Below are positions 1-9,404 of a stretch of 64,000 nt of DNA, piece by piece. Origin of the DNA: Acidobacteriota bacterium (GTDB lineage Bacteria; Acidobacteriota; Blastocatellia; Pyrinomonadales; Pyrinomonadaceae); the NCBI GenBank assembly GCA_019639135.1, contig JAHBSL010000002.1:124001-188000 (forward strand), given 5' to 3'. Below the pieces are notes generated by a model. The model was not told where the DNA came from, did no database searches, and saw only the letters and a program-made list of their open reading frames with translations. Position 1 is the stretch's first letter, and each line of letters starts with the position of its first letter. The translations under genes were made by a program, and so were the position numbers.

Positions 1-272
1 GGCTCAATAAGTTCTTCGAAGAAAATATCTCGCAGCCTCGCGGCGGTGCGACTCCCGCCCCGGTCAAGGGTGGCGTTTCGCGGCTGAAGGTTCAATACAT
101 AACACAGGGCGGCGTCCGTCCGCCGACCTTTATTTTGTTCACGACCGGCGGAGGAAAAGGGGGATTGCACTTTTCATATCTGCGGTATGTTGAGAACCGG
201 CTTCGCGAAGCATTCGGCTTTTTCGCCACGCCGTTAAAGATCAAGGAGAGGCATAAGACGAAGACCAAATGA
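1..272 (+). CDS. der: Ribosome biogenesis GTPase Der (EngA), C-terminal fragment
   Basis: Only the last 89 codons are present, read from base 3 to the TGA at 270-272. The peptide carries the C-terminal KH-like domain of Der: a basic segment, then KVQYITQGGVRPPTF, then YLRYVENRLREAFGF, which matches the conserved '(K/R)hxYxTQ...PPTFhhF...YLRYhxNxLRExF' pattern. Der is a double-GTPase that acts in assembly of the 50S ribosomal subunit. Both G domains lie outside the window. The stop overlaps the next start (ATGA at 269-272), so the two genes are probably translationally coupled. Confidence 0.85.
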   Translation, partial: LNKFFEENISQPRGGATPAPVKGGVSRLKVQYITQGGVRPPTFILFTTGGGKGGLHFSYLRYVENRLREAFGFFATPLKIKERHKTKTK

Positions 273-1744
273 GCGATGAGATATTGCTGATATTGCGTGT
301 TTTGCTCGCCGCCGTTTTTGCGCTCGCTGCGGTCGGAAAGCTGCAGGACCGCTCCGGTGCTCAGAAGGCTCTGGCCGATTTCGGCGTGCCTGAGAATTTA
401 GCTCCGGCGGCCTCGTTCGCGCTCGCAATAGCGGAGCTTGCAGTTGCGTTCGCATTGCTGTTCCCGGGGCTTTCGTGGTTTGCCGCGATCGGTGCAACGC
501 TGCTTCTTGCTGCGTTCACCGCCGGAATGGGCTATCAGATAGCGAAGGGAAATGCCCCGGATTGCCACTGCTTTGGGCAATTGCATAGCGAGCCGGTCAG
601 CATTTGGAGCCTTGTTAGAAATGCCGTTTTCCTCGTTCCCGCCGTTCTCTTGTTCATTTCCGGCCGAGCGGTACAAGGACCAGCGATCGCCATCACCGCA
701 CACGAATATTTCATCGTTGCTGTTCTTGCCGCTCTTTTCTGTGCGGCGGCAGCGATTGCCGGATATGCAAAGCAGATCCTCGCCAATCAGGAAAAGATCA
801 TTAGGCGGGTCGAGACGCTCGAGCTTCTCTCCGGCGGCGAACCCTTGCTCGAACGCGAAGATGCCGGCGACCCCGCCGACGGCCTAGCCATCGGTTCGCC
901 TTTTCCGGATTTTAGGTTGCCCGACATCAACGGAAAGATCTTCACGTTCGATCATCTTTTCGCCGAGGGCGGCCCGATGCTCTTTATCTTCATCGGCCCG
1001 GACTGCAATCCGTGCAAGGCACTTTTTCCGGAGTTTCGAGAGTGGGAGCGTGAACTCGCCGGCCGGCTTCGCTTTGTTTACATAAGCCGGGGGAGCGTAG
1101 CCGATAACGCCGACAAATTTTCAGAGGGTTCGGACATTCGCCTTTTGCTCCAAAAGGAAAAAGAACTCGCCAACGAGGTCTATGCGAAATGGACGCCGAC
1201 GGCGATCTTCGTCGATGCCAACGGGAACATTGCAAGCCATCCCGCCGCAGGCGATCAGGCGATACGCGAATTGATAGACAAGCTCCGTAAGGCAGACCTT
1301 AGCCGAGAGTACATTTATTTTCGTTCGAACTTCGTAAAGACCCGCGAGCCGAAGATCGGGAAACCGATACCGGAATTCACGCTTAAGGACATCTCCGGCA
1401 ACGAGGTTAGAAAAGTCGATCTCCTTGGCAAGCGGAGCATGGTGTTTCTTCTTACGCTGACGTGTACCTATTGTCAGGATGTGGTGAAAGACATAAAGCG
1501 TCGAGAGGAAGAGAACAACGGGCACCGGCCGCAGTTCGTGGTGCTGGCAGATGGCGAACCCGCAGAACTCGCCGAATGGGGACTGAAGTCGCCGGTGCTG
1601 ATCGATAAGAACTACAAGATGGCGGTCGAGTTCGGGCTTCATGGAGCTCCCGCAGCGGTCCTGATCGGCGAGGACGGAACAATACTTTCCGAGTCGGCCG
1701 TTGGAGCACCGGTCATTTGGCCGCTCATCGGTGAAAAACCATGA
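269..1744 (+). CDS. MauE/DoxX-like membrane domain fused to two thioredoxin-like domains
   Basis: A 491-aa protein in three parts. Residues 1-175 form a four-to-five-helix membrane domain of the MauE/DoxX type, with a Cys-rich DCHCFG motif near residue 108. Residues about 205-345 are a TlpA/AhpC-type thioredoxin domain with a DCNPCK active site. Residues about 365-490 are a second one with TCTYCQD. MauE-type proteins work in disulfide or redox maturation of periplasmic proteins, so this is probably a self-contained membrane redox relay that moves electrons to two extracytoplasmic thioredoxin modules; that role is inferred. The gene overlaps der by 4 nt upstream and tgt by 4 nt downstream. Confidence 0.8.
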   Translation: MSDEILLILRVLLAAVFALAAVGKLQDRSGAQKALADFGVPENLAPAASFALAIAELAVAFALLFPGLSWFAAIGATLLLAAFTAGMGYQIAKGNAPDCHCFGQLHSEPVSIWSLVRNAVFLVPAVLLFISGRAVQGPAIAITAHEYFIVAVLAALFCAAAAIAGYAKQILANQEKIIRRVETLELLSGGEPLLEREDAGDPADGLAIGSPFPDFRLPDINGKIFTFDHLFAEGGPMLFIFIGPDCNPCKALFPEFREWERELAGRLRFVYISRGSVADNADKFSEGSDIRLLLQKEKELANEVYAKWTPTAIFVDANGNIASHPAAGDQAIRELIDKLRKADLSREYIYFRSNFVKTREPKIGKPIPEFTLKDISGNEVRKVDLLGKRSMVFLLTLTCTYCQDVVKDIKRREEENNGHRPQFVVLADGEPAELAEWGLKSPVLIDKNYKMAVEFGLHGAPAAVLIGEDGTILSESAVGAPVIWPLIGEKP

Positions 1745-2934
1745 TCGGAAGCTCGGACAAAGCCATTGAATGGAAAGTTGAGGCGACCGACGGTCGGGGA
1801 CGTGCGGGCACGCTTCGGACGCGCCGCTCGGTCATCGAAACGCCCGTCTTTATGCCGGTCGGGACGCAGGGTTCGGTCAAAGGCGTTAGGTTCGAATGGC
1901 TTGAGGATGAGATCGACGCCCGGATAATTCTCGGCAACACCTATCATCTTTTTCTTCGCCCCGGCCCTGACGCGATTCGAAAGCTCGGCGGGCTGCATAA
2001 ATTCACCACCTGGCAGCGGTCGCTGCTGACGGATTCGGGCGGTTTTCAGGTCTTTTCGCTGACCGAACTCAGGAAACTGACCGAGGAAGGCGTCGAGTTT
2101 CGCTCGCATCTCGATGGAAGCCGGCAATTCATCTCGCCGGAAGTTTCGATGGAGATCCAAGCAGCTCTGGGATCGGAGATCGTGATGGCATTCGACGAAT
2201 GCCCGCCCGGAGACGCCGTCCACGAAAAGACACGCGAGAGCATGGAGCTTACTCTTCGCTGGGCCGAGCGTTCGAAAACTCGGTTCTTTGAATTACAAGA
2301 ATCGGGCGAAGATACAGGCCGACTTACGGCTCACGCTCTCGCGGGCAGGCAGGCACTTTTCGGCATCATCCAAGGTGCGGGCCACCACGACCTTCGCAGC
2401 GAGAGCCTTGAACGCACGGTCGCGATCGGTTTTGACGGCTATGCCATTGGCGGCCTGAGCGTTGGGGAAGAAAAGCCGGTGATGTACGGCGTTCTTGACC
2501 ATATCGCTCATCAAATGCCCAGAAATGCTCCGCGTTACCTGATGGGCGTCGGAACTCCCGAGGATCTGCTTGAGGCGGTCGGCCACGGCGTTGATATGTT
2601 CGATTGCGTAATGCCGACCCGAAACGGCAGGACCGGCGGCGTATTTACATCGCGTGGAAAGATCAACATCCGCAACGCAAAATTTGCTCTGGATGAAGCT
2701 CCGCTAGATGACCGCTGCGGCTGTTCGGTTTGCCGCCGGTACTCGCGGGCATATCTTCGGCATCTTTATCAGGCAGGTGAAATGACGGCCGCGACGATGA
2801 TCTCGCACCATAACATTGCGTTCTATCTTGAACTGATGCGAGGGGCAAGGAAAGCTATTCGCGAGGGCCGATATGCGGCTTTCAAGCAGGAGCAACTCGC
2901 CGGATTTGAAGAGAATGCCTCTCGCGACGTTTGA
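1741..2934 (+). CDS. tgt: tRNA-guanine (queuine) transglycosylase
   Basis: A 397-aa bacterial Tgt that swaps guanine-34 for preQ1 in GUN-anticodon tRNAs. Visible family motifs are TPVFMPVGTQG near the N terminus, DSGGFQVFSL (substrate pocket), GIIQGA, GGLSVGE, and VDMFDCVMPTR with the catalytic Asp. A zinc site follows at residues about 325-355: CGCSVC plus a downstream His. Length is close to the usual 370-390. It starts inside the 3' end of the redox protein (ATGA overlap) and precedes yajC-secD-secF, the classic tgt-yajC-secDF order. Confidence 0.97.
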   Translation: MIGSSDKAIEWKVEATDGRGRAGTLRTRRSVIETPVFMPVGTQGSVKGVRFEWLEDEIDARIILGNTYHLFLRPGPDAIRKLGGLHKFTTWQRSLLTDSGGFQVFSLTELRKLTEEGVEFRSHLDGSRQFISPEVSMEIQAALGSEIVMAFDECPPGDAVHEKTRESMELTLRWAERSKTRFFELQESGEDTGRLTAHALAGRQALFGIIQGAGHHDLRSESLERTVAIGFDGYAIGGLSVGEEKPVMYGVLDHIAHQMPRNAPRYLMGVGTPEDLLEAVGHGVDMFDCVMPTRNGRTGGVFTSRGKINIRNAKFALDEAPLDDRCGCSVCRRYSRAYLRHLYQAGEMTAATMISHHNIAFYLELMRGARKAIREGRYAAFKQEQLAGFEENASRDV

Positions 2935-2989
2935 TAATCAAGGGGCTACTATATAATATGAATCTTTTACTTTCTGGTCAGTGTAAGCA

Positions 2990-3283
2990 ATGAACCTATT
3001 ACTCTTTTTTCAGGACGGCGGATTCTTGGGCGGATTCGGATTTCTCCTTCCGTTCGTATTGATCTTCGCGATCTTTTATTTCCTTATCATCCTTCCGCAA
3101 AAGCGGCAGAGACAGCAGCTATCGGAGATGATCGCAGGGCTGAAGATCAATGACGAGGTCGTGACAAACGGCGGTGTGATCGGAAAGATAAAAGAAGTTC
3201 GCGAAACAAGCTTCATCATCCTGAGCGCTGAGAAAACGCTGATCGAGATCGGAAAAAGTGCCGTTGTCGGCAAAAAGCCGTAG
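2990..3283 (+). CDS. yajC: Sec translocon accessory protein YajC
   Basis: A 97-aa protein with one N-terminal membrane helix (residues about 12-35, ending in the conserved YFLIILPQKRQ), followed by a small cytoplasmic domain with the typical LKINDEVVTNGGVIGKI segment. YajC associates with SecDF and SecYEG and YidC in the inner membrane. Its place between tgt and secD supports the call. Confidence 0.97.
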   Translation: MNLLLFFQDGGFLGGFGFLLPFVLIFAIFYFLIILPQKRQRQQLSEMIAGLKINDEVVTNGGVIGKIKEVRETSFIILSAEKTLIEIGKSAVVGKKP

Positions 3284-3301
3284 CCTATTCGGGACGGTGA
3301 T

Positions 3302-3333
3302 CCCCGGCCGGCATATCCCGCCCGGCACCGGGG
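3302..3333 (+). other. GC-rich hairpin between yajC and secD
   Basis: Inverted repeat CCCCGG (3302-3307) and CCGGGG (3328-3333) with further internal pairing. There is no T tract after it, so it is more likely an mRNA processing or stability element than a strong terminator. It lies 22 nt before the secD start. Confidence 0.4.
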
Positions 3334-3354
3334 CAAAAGCACATTCGGAATAAT

Positions 3355-5031
3355 ATGAACAGTAAGAGTTTGAAAGTACGGACTCTGATAATCCTTGCCG
3401 TCACCCTGGCTGGGATCTACTTCGTCTTTGGCCCGCGGCGGACGCCGACCGGAGCCGACTTCACCTGGGCCGGGATCAAGGCAAACCTTGAACAGAACAT
3501 CAACCTTGGGCTCGACCTCAAGGGCGGTTCGCACCTCGTGATGCGGGTGAAGACGGACGAATACCTCAAGACCCTGACCGAAAATAACGCTCAGGCCGCG
3601 CTGACCGCCGCACAGGATGCAAAGCTCCCGGTGACGGGCAGCAACGTTGTTGCCGAGGGTGGGACTTACCAAATTACACTAAACCTCGGGCCCGACGCCC
3701 AAGGGGCCGCGGTTGCCGAAGAGGTCAAGAAAAAGGTCGATCTTTTCAATTGGTCCGAGGACGTTTCGGCAAATGCCGTCTCGTGGTCGCTTCCCTCGAC
3801 CGTTCAGACAAACCTCAAGAATCAGGCGGTCGAGCAGGCGCTCAAGATCATCGAGAGCCGCATCAACGCTTTCGGAGTAAAGGAACCGACACTTCAACGG
3901 CACGGTGCCGAAGCCTCTGCTCAGATATTGCTTCAGATGCCGGGCGTCGAAGACCCGGAACGCGTCAAGAACCTGATCGGTGCGGAATCGAACCTGATGC
4001 TGATGAAGATCGTCAGCCCGCCGAATCCGTCGCCTGTTCAAACATATCCGACCCGCGAAGCGGCACTTCAATCCCTAGGCGGAGCCCTGCCGCCGAACCG
4101 CCGCGTTCTGCCTTACGCCGAGCGCGATGCACGTCCGAATGCCGATGGAACACAGCCGCCCCCGAGCTGGGTCGTCGTCGAATATCCGGCAGTCGTTGAC
4201 GGCAGCGAACTTCGCGATGCCCAGGCTGTTTCGCGGACGGGCAGCGAAGGCGACTACCAGATATCGTTCTCTTTCAAGCCCGCCGGTGCGCAGAAATTCG
4301 GCGAATGGACGGGCCGCAACATCGGCAATTACATGGCCGTCGTGCTTAACGACGAGGTGAAATCGGCCGCATATATCCGCTCACAAATATTCGATCAGGG
4401 CGAGATCTCCGGCCAGTTCACCAAGGCTACTGCCGAGGACCTTGCCCTGACGCTCCGTTCCGGTGCGCTTCCGGCAAAGATAGAATACCTTGAGGAGCGA
4501 ACCGTCGGGCCGAGCCTCGGCGCCGATTCGATCTCGGCCGGCGTCCGTGCTTCGCTTGGCGGCCTGGCGTTCATTATCCTGTTCATGCTCTTTTACTACC
4601 GGGCATCTGGCATCAACGCGGTCGTCGCTCTTACGCTCAATATGCTCCTGACCGGAGCCGCTGTCGTGATGTTCGGCGCGACCTTGACGCTGCCGGGGAT
4701 AGCTGGGTTCATCCTAGGTATCGGCATGGCGGTTGACGCGAACGTCCTCGTCTTCGAACGTATTCGAGAAGAGCTGAGGGCAGGTGTCGCTGTTTCAAAG
4801 GCGATCTGGAACGGCTTTGACAGGGCGTTCATCACCATCGTCGATTCGAACTTGACGACGATCATTTCGTCCTTGATCTTGTATCTTTATGGCTCCGGCC
4901 CGATCCGCGGCTTTGCCGTAACGCTTATTTTGGCGTTGTTAATTAACCTGTTCACAGCCGTTTTTGTTTCGCGGACCATTTACGGATGGCTCTTGAGCCG
5001 CAACCCGGAACCGAAATCTTTGAGTATCTGA
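3355..5031 (+). CDS. secD: Protein translocase subunit SecD
   Basis: A 558-aa SecD. The N-terminal helix (residues 8-26) is followed by LGLDLKGGSHLVM, the signature of the first periplasmic domain. A long periplasmic region carries AFGVKEPTLQRHG. Five C-terminal membrane helices (from about residue 395) include GFILGIGMAVDANVLVFERIRE-type sequence with the conserved VDANVLVFERIREE core. SecDF uses the proton gradient to pull exported proteins across the inner membrane. The periplasmic part contains a lineage-specific stretch around residues 225-275 rich in Pro and Asn. Confidence 0.97.
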   Translation: MNSKSLKVRTLIILAVTLAGIYFVFGPRRTPTGADFTWAGIKANLEQNINLGLDLKGGSHLVMRVKTDEYLKTLTENNAQAALTAAQDAKLPVTGSNVVAEGGTYQITLNLGPDAQGAAVAEEVKKKVDLFNWSEDVSANAVSWSLPSTVQTNLKNQAVEQALKIIESRINAFGVKEPTLQRHGAEASAQILLQMPGVEDPERVKNLIGAESNLMLMKIVSPPNPSPVQTYPTREAALQSLGGALPPNRRVLPYAERDARPNADGTQPPPSWVVVEYPAVVDGSELRDAQAVSRTGSEGDYQISFSFKPAGAQKFGEWTGRNIGNYMAVVLNDEVKSAAYIRSQIFDQGEISGQFTKATAEDLALTLRSGALPAKIEYLEERTVGPSLGADSISAGVRASLGGLAFIILFMLFYYRASGINAVVALTLNMLLTGAAVVMFGATLTLPGIAGFILGIGMAVDANVLVFERIREELRAGVAVSKAIWNGFDRAFITIVDSNLTTIISSLILYLYGSGPIRGFAVTLILALLINLFTAVFVSRTIYGWLLSRNPEPKSLSI

Positions 5032-5085
5032 CCGAGCCTCCGGCTTTTTGCGTAACTGACGCGGCCGGGTCGGTAAACATTTGCA

Positions 5086-6216
5086 ATGTTTCAATTTTTT
5101 ACTGAACTGAAAGTGGACTGGATGGGCCTTCGCAAGCCATTCGTCTTTATCTCAATAGCGATCCTGCTTGCCGGTTTGATCTCCGCGGCCGGCCGTCAAT
5201 TGACCGAGGGCGGCACGGATGCCTTCAACCTCGGCGTCGATTTCCAGGGCGGAACGGTGTTGACCGTCAAGTTTCGCGAAAAGCCGACCGCAGATGCGGT
5301 TCGCACCGCCCTGAACAACGTCGGCATCAACGAAGCCGTCATCCAGGATTCGACCGACAAGACCGACGAGAAGCTGATCAAGATACCGATCATCGAAGGT
5401 CAGGAGACCACCGCTCCTCAGCCCGCACCGGAAGCGAACGCTAACCCAAATACCGAGACAGGCATAACCACAGCCGGAACACAGGTCGAGGTCGGTCGCG
5501 CAAAGGTCAAGAGTGCTCTCGATACGTTTGGTAAAGAGGCCGCTCCCGATCAAACACTAGAACAGGACACGGCCGCTGCTTACAAGATCGTCGGGACCGA
5601 CTCTGTCGGCCCGGTCGCGGGCGAACAGCTCCGAGATGCCGCAGTTATCGCGACCTTGCTCGGCATGGTCGGCATCCTCCTCTTCATCGCGTTCCGTTAC
5701 GACTGGACCTATGCGGCAGGTGCCGTCATTGCTGTGTTCCATGACGTTCTGGTCACGCTTGCGTTCTTTACGGTCTTTCAATGGGAAGTCAGCCTTACTG
5801 TACTCGCCGCGATGCTTACGCTGGTCGGGTTTTCGGTCAATGACTCGATCGTCATCTTCGACCGCATCCGCGAGAACATGAACCTCAACCGGACAGAGTC
5901 GCTCTATAAGTTGACGAACCAATCGATCAACCAGACGATGTCGCGGACGATCGTCACCAACGGCCTAACGTTCCTTGCCGTACTTGCCCTCGTGCTCTTT
6001 GGCGGCGAGGTTCTACGGACGTTCTCGCTTGCGCTTCTGGTGGGATCGATCGTCGGTACGTATTCGACCATCGCCATTGCCAGCCCGATCGCCCTCTGGT
6101 GGCAGAGCAAGATCGGCCGGGCCGAGATGAAGGACGTAACGGCAGAGAAAGCGAGCGGCGAAAAGCTGGCTTCGGCCTCGCGGCGTCAGGTAACTCGAAG
6201 GCCGGTTACCCGATGA
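5086..6216 (+). CDS. secF: Protein translocase subunit SecF
   Basis: A 376-aa partner of SecD. It shows the N-terminal membrane helix, the LGVDFQGGT motif, and five C-terminal helices with VGFSVNDSIVIFDRIRENM, the SecF family signature. Residues about 105-130 of the periplasmic loop are an insertion rich in Pro, Ala and Asn (PEANANPNTETG), the same composition seen in other exported proteins here. The gene follows secD by 54 nt and probably ends the tgt-secF operon. Confidence 0.96.
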   Translation: MFQFFTELKVDWMGLRKPFVFISIAILLAGLISAAGRQLTEGGTDAFNLGVDFQGGTVLTVKFREKPTADAVRTALNNVGINEAVIQDSTDKTDEKLIKIPIIEGQETTAPQPAPEANANPNTETGITTAGTQVEVGRAKVKSALDTFGKEAAPDQTLEQDTAAAYKIVGTDSVGPVAGEQLRDAAVIATLLGMVGILLFIAFRYDWTYAAGAVIAVFHDVLVTLAFFTVFQWEVSLTVLAAMLTLVGFSVNDSIVIFDRIRENMNLNRTESLYKLTNQSINQTMSRTIVTNGLTFLAVLALVLFGGEVLRTFSLALLVGSIVGTYSTIAIASPIALWWQSKIGRAEMKDVTAEKASGEKLASASRRQVTRRPVTR

Positions 6217-6302
6217 CCGAAGTCCGCGGCCCCGGCAAGGGTTTTGGTTATTAAGTTTTTGTAAAGAATTAGTTTCGCTTACAGAAAATTGGCGATTTTA
6301 CC

Positions 6303-6331
6303 TTGACTTTCTGGAGTCGAATAATTAGACT
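6303..6331 (+). promoter_or_regulatory. Candidate sigma-70 promoter in the 407-bp leader of the TonB operon
   Basis: TTGACT (6303-6308), a 17-bp spacer and TAGACT (6326-6331) match the housekeeping consensus well. It sits in the non-coding stretch 6217-6623 between secF and tonB, leaving a leader of about 285 nt. I see no known riboswitch in that leader. It is the best promoter candidate for the TonB-ExbB-ExbD cluster. Confidence 0.5.
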
Positions 6332-6623
6332 TTGCGTGTTGCTGGTCAATTTATTTCGTTCTCCGTTTGCATCCTTTTCTTAAAGGTTGGGAATTGCTAA
6401 CGGTTTGTCGTTTATCGTGGCCGGCAAAGATCCAGTTAGCCCCGCATTTAGTGAGAAAGATCTTTAGTATTTTGGAGAACGGACTCGGGAGCCTTGTACG
6501 GCCCCACCCGGGCCAGCAGGTTCGTTTACAACGCGATCCAGGTGTTTTTACATCGAAATCGTAGCGTGATCGAGATATTCCCTGACCTCGAGTTTGGCAC
6601 CGGAAAGAAAGGGAGGACCCAGG

Positions 6624-7442
6624 ATGTTAGAACAATTAGTAGAATCAACCAGCCATTCCGAAGAGAACCGGCGCAAAAGCGGGCTTCTACTTACGACATT
6701 TGTGATACTTTCAACGGTATTGCTCAGTTCGTGGGTTTACAGCCTTTTTGCAAAGGACTACGGAATGGGCGATGGCGAGCTTTCGCTCCAGACTCTGGTA
6801 GCACCGCCGGTGGTCGAAGAACCGCCGAAGCCGGAACCGGAGGAAGAGAAGCCGAAAGATGCCCAGAAGGACCCGAACGTTGATGTCCGAAAGGAGATCA
6901 TCGCCAGCATGACCGAGACGCCGCCGAAGCCGCCGGATAAGGTCAGTACCGTTCAAAATACGATCCCGCCGCGCGACCCGAACCGCCTCACTGTGTTGGG
7001 CGACCGGAATTACACTGCCGCAAACCCGCTTCCGCCGGACTACAAGGGCCCGGTGAACACCCAGGGAACTGGAAGCGACAGCGGCCGTCCGGGTGGAGGA
7101 GGAGACGATGACCGTGGAGGTCCGCCGCCACCGCCACCGCCGCCGCCGCCGGCTCCGAAGAAGCCGATCTCGGGTGGTGTGCTCAACGGCAAGGCCCGCA
7201 GCCTTCCGAAGCCGCCGTATCCGCCGGCAGCCCGGGCCGTCCGTGCCGATGGTGCCGTTCAGGTCCAGGTGGTCATCGATGAGGCAGGCAATGTGATCTC
7301 GGCAAGCGCCGTCAGCGGACATCCGCTGCTTCGCCAGGCCGCGGTACAGGCCGCTCGCGGAGCAAAATTCAGCCCGACGATGCTTTCGGGCCAGCCGGTA
7401 AAGGTGCAGGGTATTATTACCTATAACTTTGTTGCACCGTAA
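6624..7442 (+). CDS. tonB: TonB-family energy transducer
   Basis: A 272-aa protein. The ATG at 6624 is chosen because GGGAGGA lies at 6611-6617; the in-frame TTG at 6594 has no such site. A short cytoplasmic segment and one membrane helix (about residues 18-38) are followed by a long periplasmic spacer rich in Pro, Glu and Lys, including a run of ten prolines, and a C-terminal TonB domain (KPPYPPAARA through IITYNFVAP). TonB carries proton-motive energy from ExbBD to outer-membrane receptors. ExbB and two ExbD genes follow on the same strand. Confidence 0.9.
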   Translation: MLEQLVESTSHSEENRRKSGLLLTTFVILSTVLLSSWVYSLFAKDYGMGDGELSLQTLVAPPVVEEPPKPEPEEEKPKDAQKDPNVDVRKEIIASMTETPPKPPDKVSTVQNTIPPRDPNRLTVLGDRNYTAANPLPPDYKGPVNTQGTGSDSGRPGGGGDDDRGGPPPPPPPPPPAPKKPISGGVLNGKARSLPKPPYPPAARAVRADGAVQVQVVIDEAGNVISASAVSGHPLLRQAAVQAARGAKFSPTMLSGQPVKVQGIITYNFVAP

Positions 7443-7456
7443 CCTTATAACAAGAC

Positions 7457-7495
7457 TTCGGGCCGTTCTTTTCTGCTCGGTGCGGCCCGAATTTT
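7457..7495 (+). terminator. Hairpin and T-run between tonB and exbB
   Basis: Perfect 9-bp stem TTCGGGCCG (7457-7465) / CGGCCCGAA (7483-7491) followed by TTTT. It could act as a partial terminator that sets the ratio of TonB to ExbB, since the downstream genes belong to the same functional set. Confidence 0.65.
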
Positions 7496-7548
7496 AAGAA
7501 CAAGATCTGCAATCATAGACATTCACGATTTTCTTTGGAGGAAAAACA

Positions 7549-8295
7549 ATGACTTTAATCGCAAGCCTGCTGGGCAGCGACTTCTCAGCCGCTCTGCTTT
7601 TCTTCGCCGGCCAAATGCAGTTCGGCATCTACGACATCGTCAAGAGCTTGACGATCCCGGGTTGGGTGGTCATCTTCGTGCTGCTCGTCCAGTCCGTTTA
7701 CCTGATCGCCGTCGGCATCGAACGCTGGTTGACTTACAACAAAGCAAAGCAGCAATCGCGGCAGTATGCCCCGAAAGTGGCCCAGGCTTTGAAGAACAGC
7801 AACATCGACGAAGCCATCAGCATCAGCGACAAGCACAAGGACTCGCACCTGGCCATGGTCGTCTCGAGCGGTCTCAAGGAATTCAGTGCTCACCTTGGCA
7901 ACGAGGAGATCACGGCCGACCAGATGGAAGCCTCGAAGCGCGCACTTGAGCGAGCCATCGCCGTAAAGACGGCCGAGCTCAAGCGCGGCCTTTCGGGCCT
8001 TGCAACCGTCGGCTCGACCGCTCCGTTCGTCGGACTTTTCGGAACGGTCGTCGGCATCATCGCGGCGTTCGTCTCGCTCGCACAGGCTGAAACGGCCGGT
8101 ATCGCGGCGGTCGGCGGCGCTATTGCCGAAGCTCTCGTCGCTACGGCGTTCGGTATCGGTGTGGCAGTTCCGGCCGTGTGGCTGTTCAACTACTTCACCA
8201 ACAAGGTCACCAGCTTTGGCGTCGAAATGGAAAATTCGGCCTCGGAGCTCGTTGACTATTTCATCCGCCAGCGCACCAAGCGTCTGCACGGCTAG
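7549..8295 (+). CDS. exbB: MotA/TolQ/ExbB proton channel protein
   Basis: A 248-aa inner-membrane protein with a good ribosome site (GGAGG, 7537-7541). There are three membrane helices: one near residues 35-55 and a C-terminal pair from about 145 to 220. The conserved ExbB/TolQ core LATVGSTAPFVGLFGTVVGI lies just before the second helix. With ExbD it forms the proton-driven motor that energises TonB or a Tol-like protein. The neighbouring TonB favours the ExbB role over TolQ. Confidence 0.93.
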   Translation: MTLIASLLGSDFSAALLFFAGQMQFGIYDIVKSLTIPGWVVIFVLLVQSVYLIAVGIERWLTYNKAKQQSRQYAPKVAQALKNSNIDEAISISDKHKDSHLAMVVSSGLKEFSAHLGNEEITADQMEASKRALERAIAVKTAELKRGLSGLATVGSTAPFVGLFGTVVGIIAAFVSLAQAETAGIAAVGGAIAEALVATAFGIGVAVPAVWLFNYFTNKVTSFGVEMENSASELVDYFIRQRTKRLHG

Positions 8296-8359
8296 TAGTT
8301 TGTATCGTTTGGCCGCTCCGTTAGTGGGGCGGCCCAAGGCAAATTCGGAGAATTAAGCA

Positions 8360-8809
<450 letters not shown>

Positions 8810-8856
8810 TCTTATGAGCGGCAGCAGATTTTCTGCGGCTGCGAGGAGAATAAAAC

Positions 8857-9336
8857 ATGGGAATGTCAGCCGGTGGCTCGAAAGATGGGGCCACACCAAA
8901 CATTAACGTAACTCCGCTGATCGACGTTCTGCTCGTTCTGCTCATCATCTTTATGGTCATCACACCGCTCAAGCCAAGCCGGTTCGAGGCCAAGGTTCCC
9001 GCCGAACCTAAGAACCAGCAGAACATCGAGGTCAAGCCGAACCCGCTTACGCTCGTTGTCGCCATCCGGCGGACGAGCCGCGAGCTTCTGCTTAACAACG
9101 AAGCGATGGGAACCATTGATGAACCGGAGCAGCTCACCGAGCGACTCAAAGCCATCTTTGCCGAACGCGAACAGAACAATGTCCGGCGTGAAGACAGCAA
9201 TGAGATCGAAAAGACCGTCTTCATCAAGGCACCGACTCTCGTTCGGTATGGAGATGTTGTGAAGGTCATCGACGCGGTCAAGCTCGCTGAGGCTCAACCC
9301 GTCGGATTGCAGATCGACGATCTATCAGCAGAATAA
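8857..9336 (+). CDS. exbD: Biopolymer transport protein ExbD/TolR (second copy)
   Basis: A 159-aa paralogue of the preceding gene. The membrane segment again has the INVTPLIDVLLVLLIIFM core with the key Asp. The periplasmic part is a little longer and more charged (VFIKAPTLVRYGDVVKVIDA). A GGAG ribosome site precedes the ATG at 8857. The two ExbD proteins probably act as a heterodimer with ExbB. Confidence 0.92.
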   Translation: MGMSAGGSKDGATPNINVTPLIDVLLVLLIIFMVITPLKPSRFEAKVPAEPKNQQNIEVKPNPLTLVVAIRRTSRELLLNNEAMGTIDEPEQLTERLKAIFAEREQNNVRREDSNEIEKTVFIKAPTLVRYGDVVKVIDAVKLAEAQPVGLQIDDLSAE

Positions 9337-9343
9337 ACGCAAA

Positions 9344-9390
9344 ACCGCCCCGCATCGCAAATGGCTAAGAGCCGCGGGGCGGTACTTTTT
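9344..9390 (+). terminator. Rho-independent terminator after the second exbD
   Basis: Perfect 10-bp stem ACCGCCCCGC (9344-9353) / GCGGGGCGGT (9374-9383) followed by ACTTTTT. The next gene's ribosome site begins right after it, so it separates the ExbBD unit from the lipoprotein gene. Confidence 0.85.
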
Positions 9391-9404
9391 ATATGGAGTC
9401 TAAA

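Noticed and set aside
6217-6623. Riboswitch in the TonB leader
   Set aside because: The leader is long, but I could not match it to any known riboswitch core (cobalamin, TPP, FMN, SAM).
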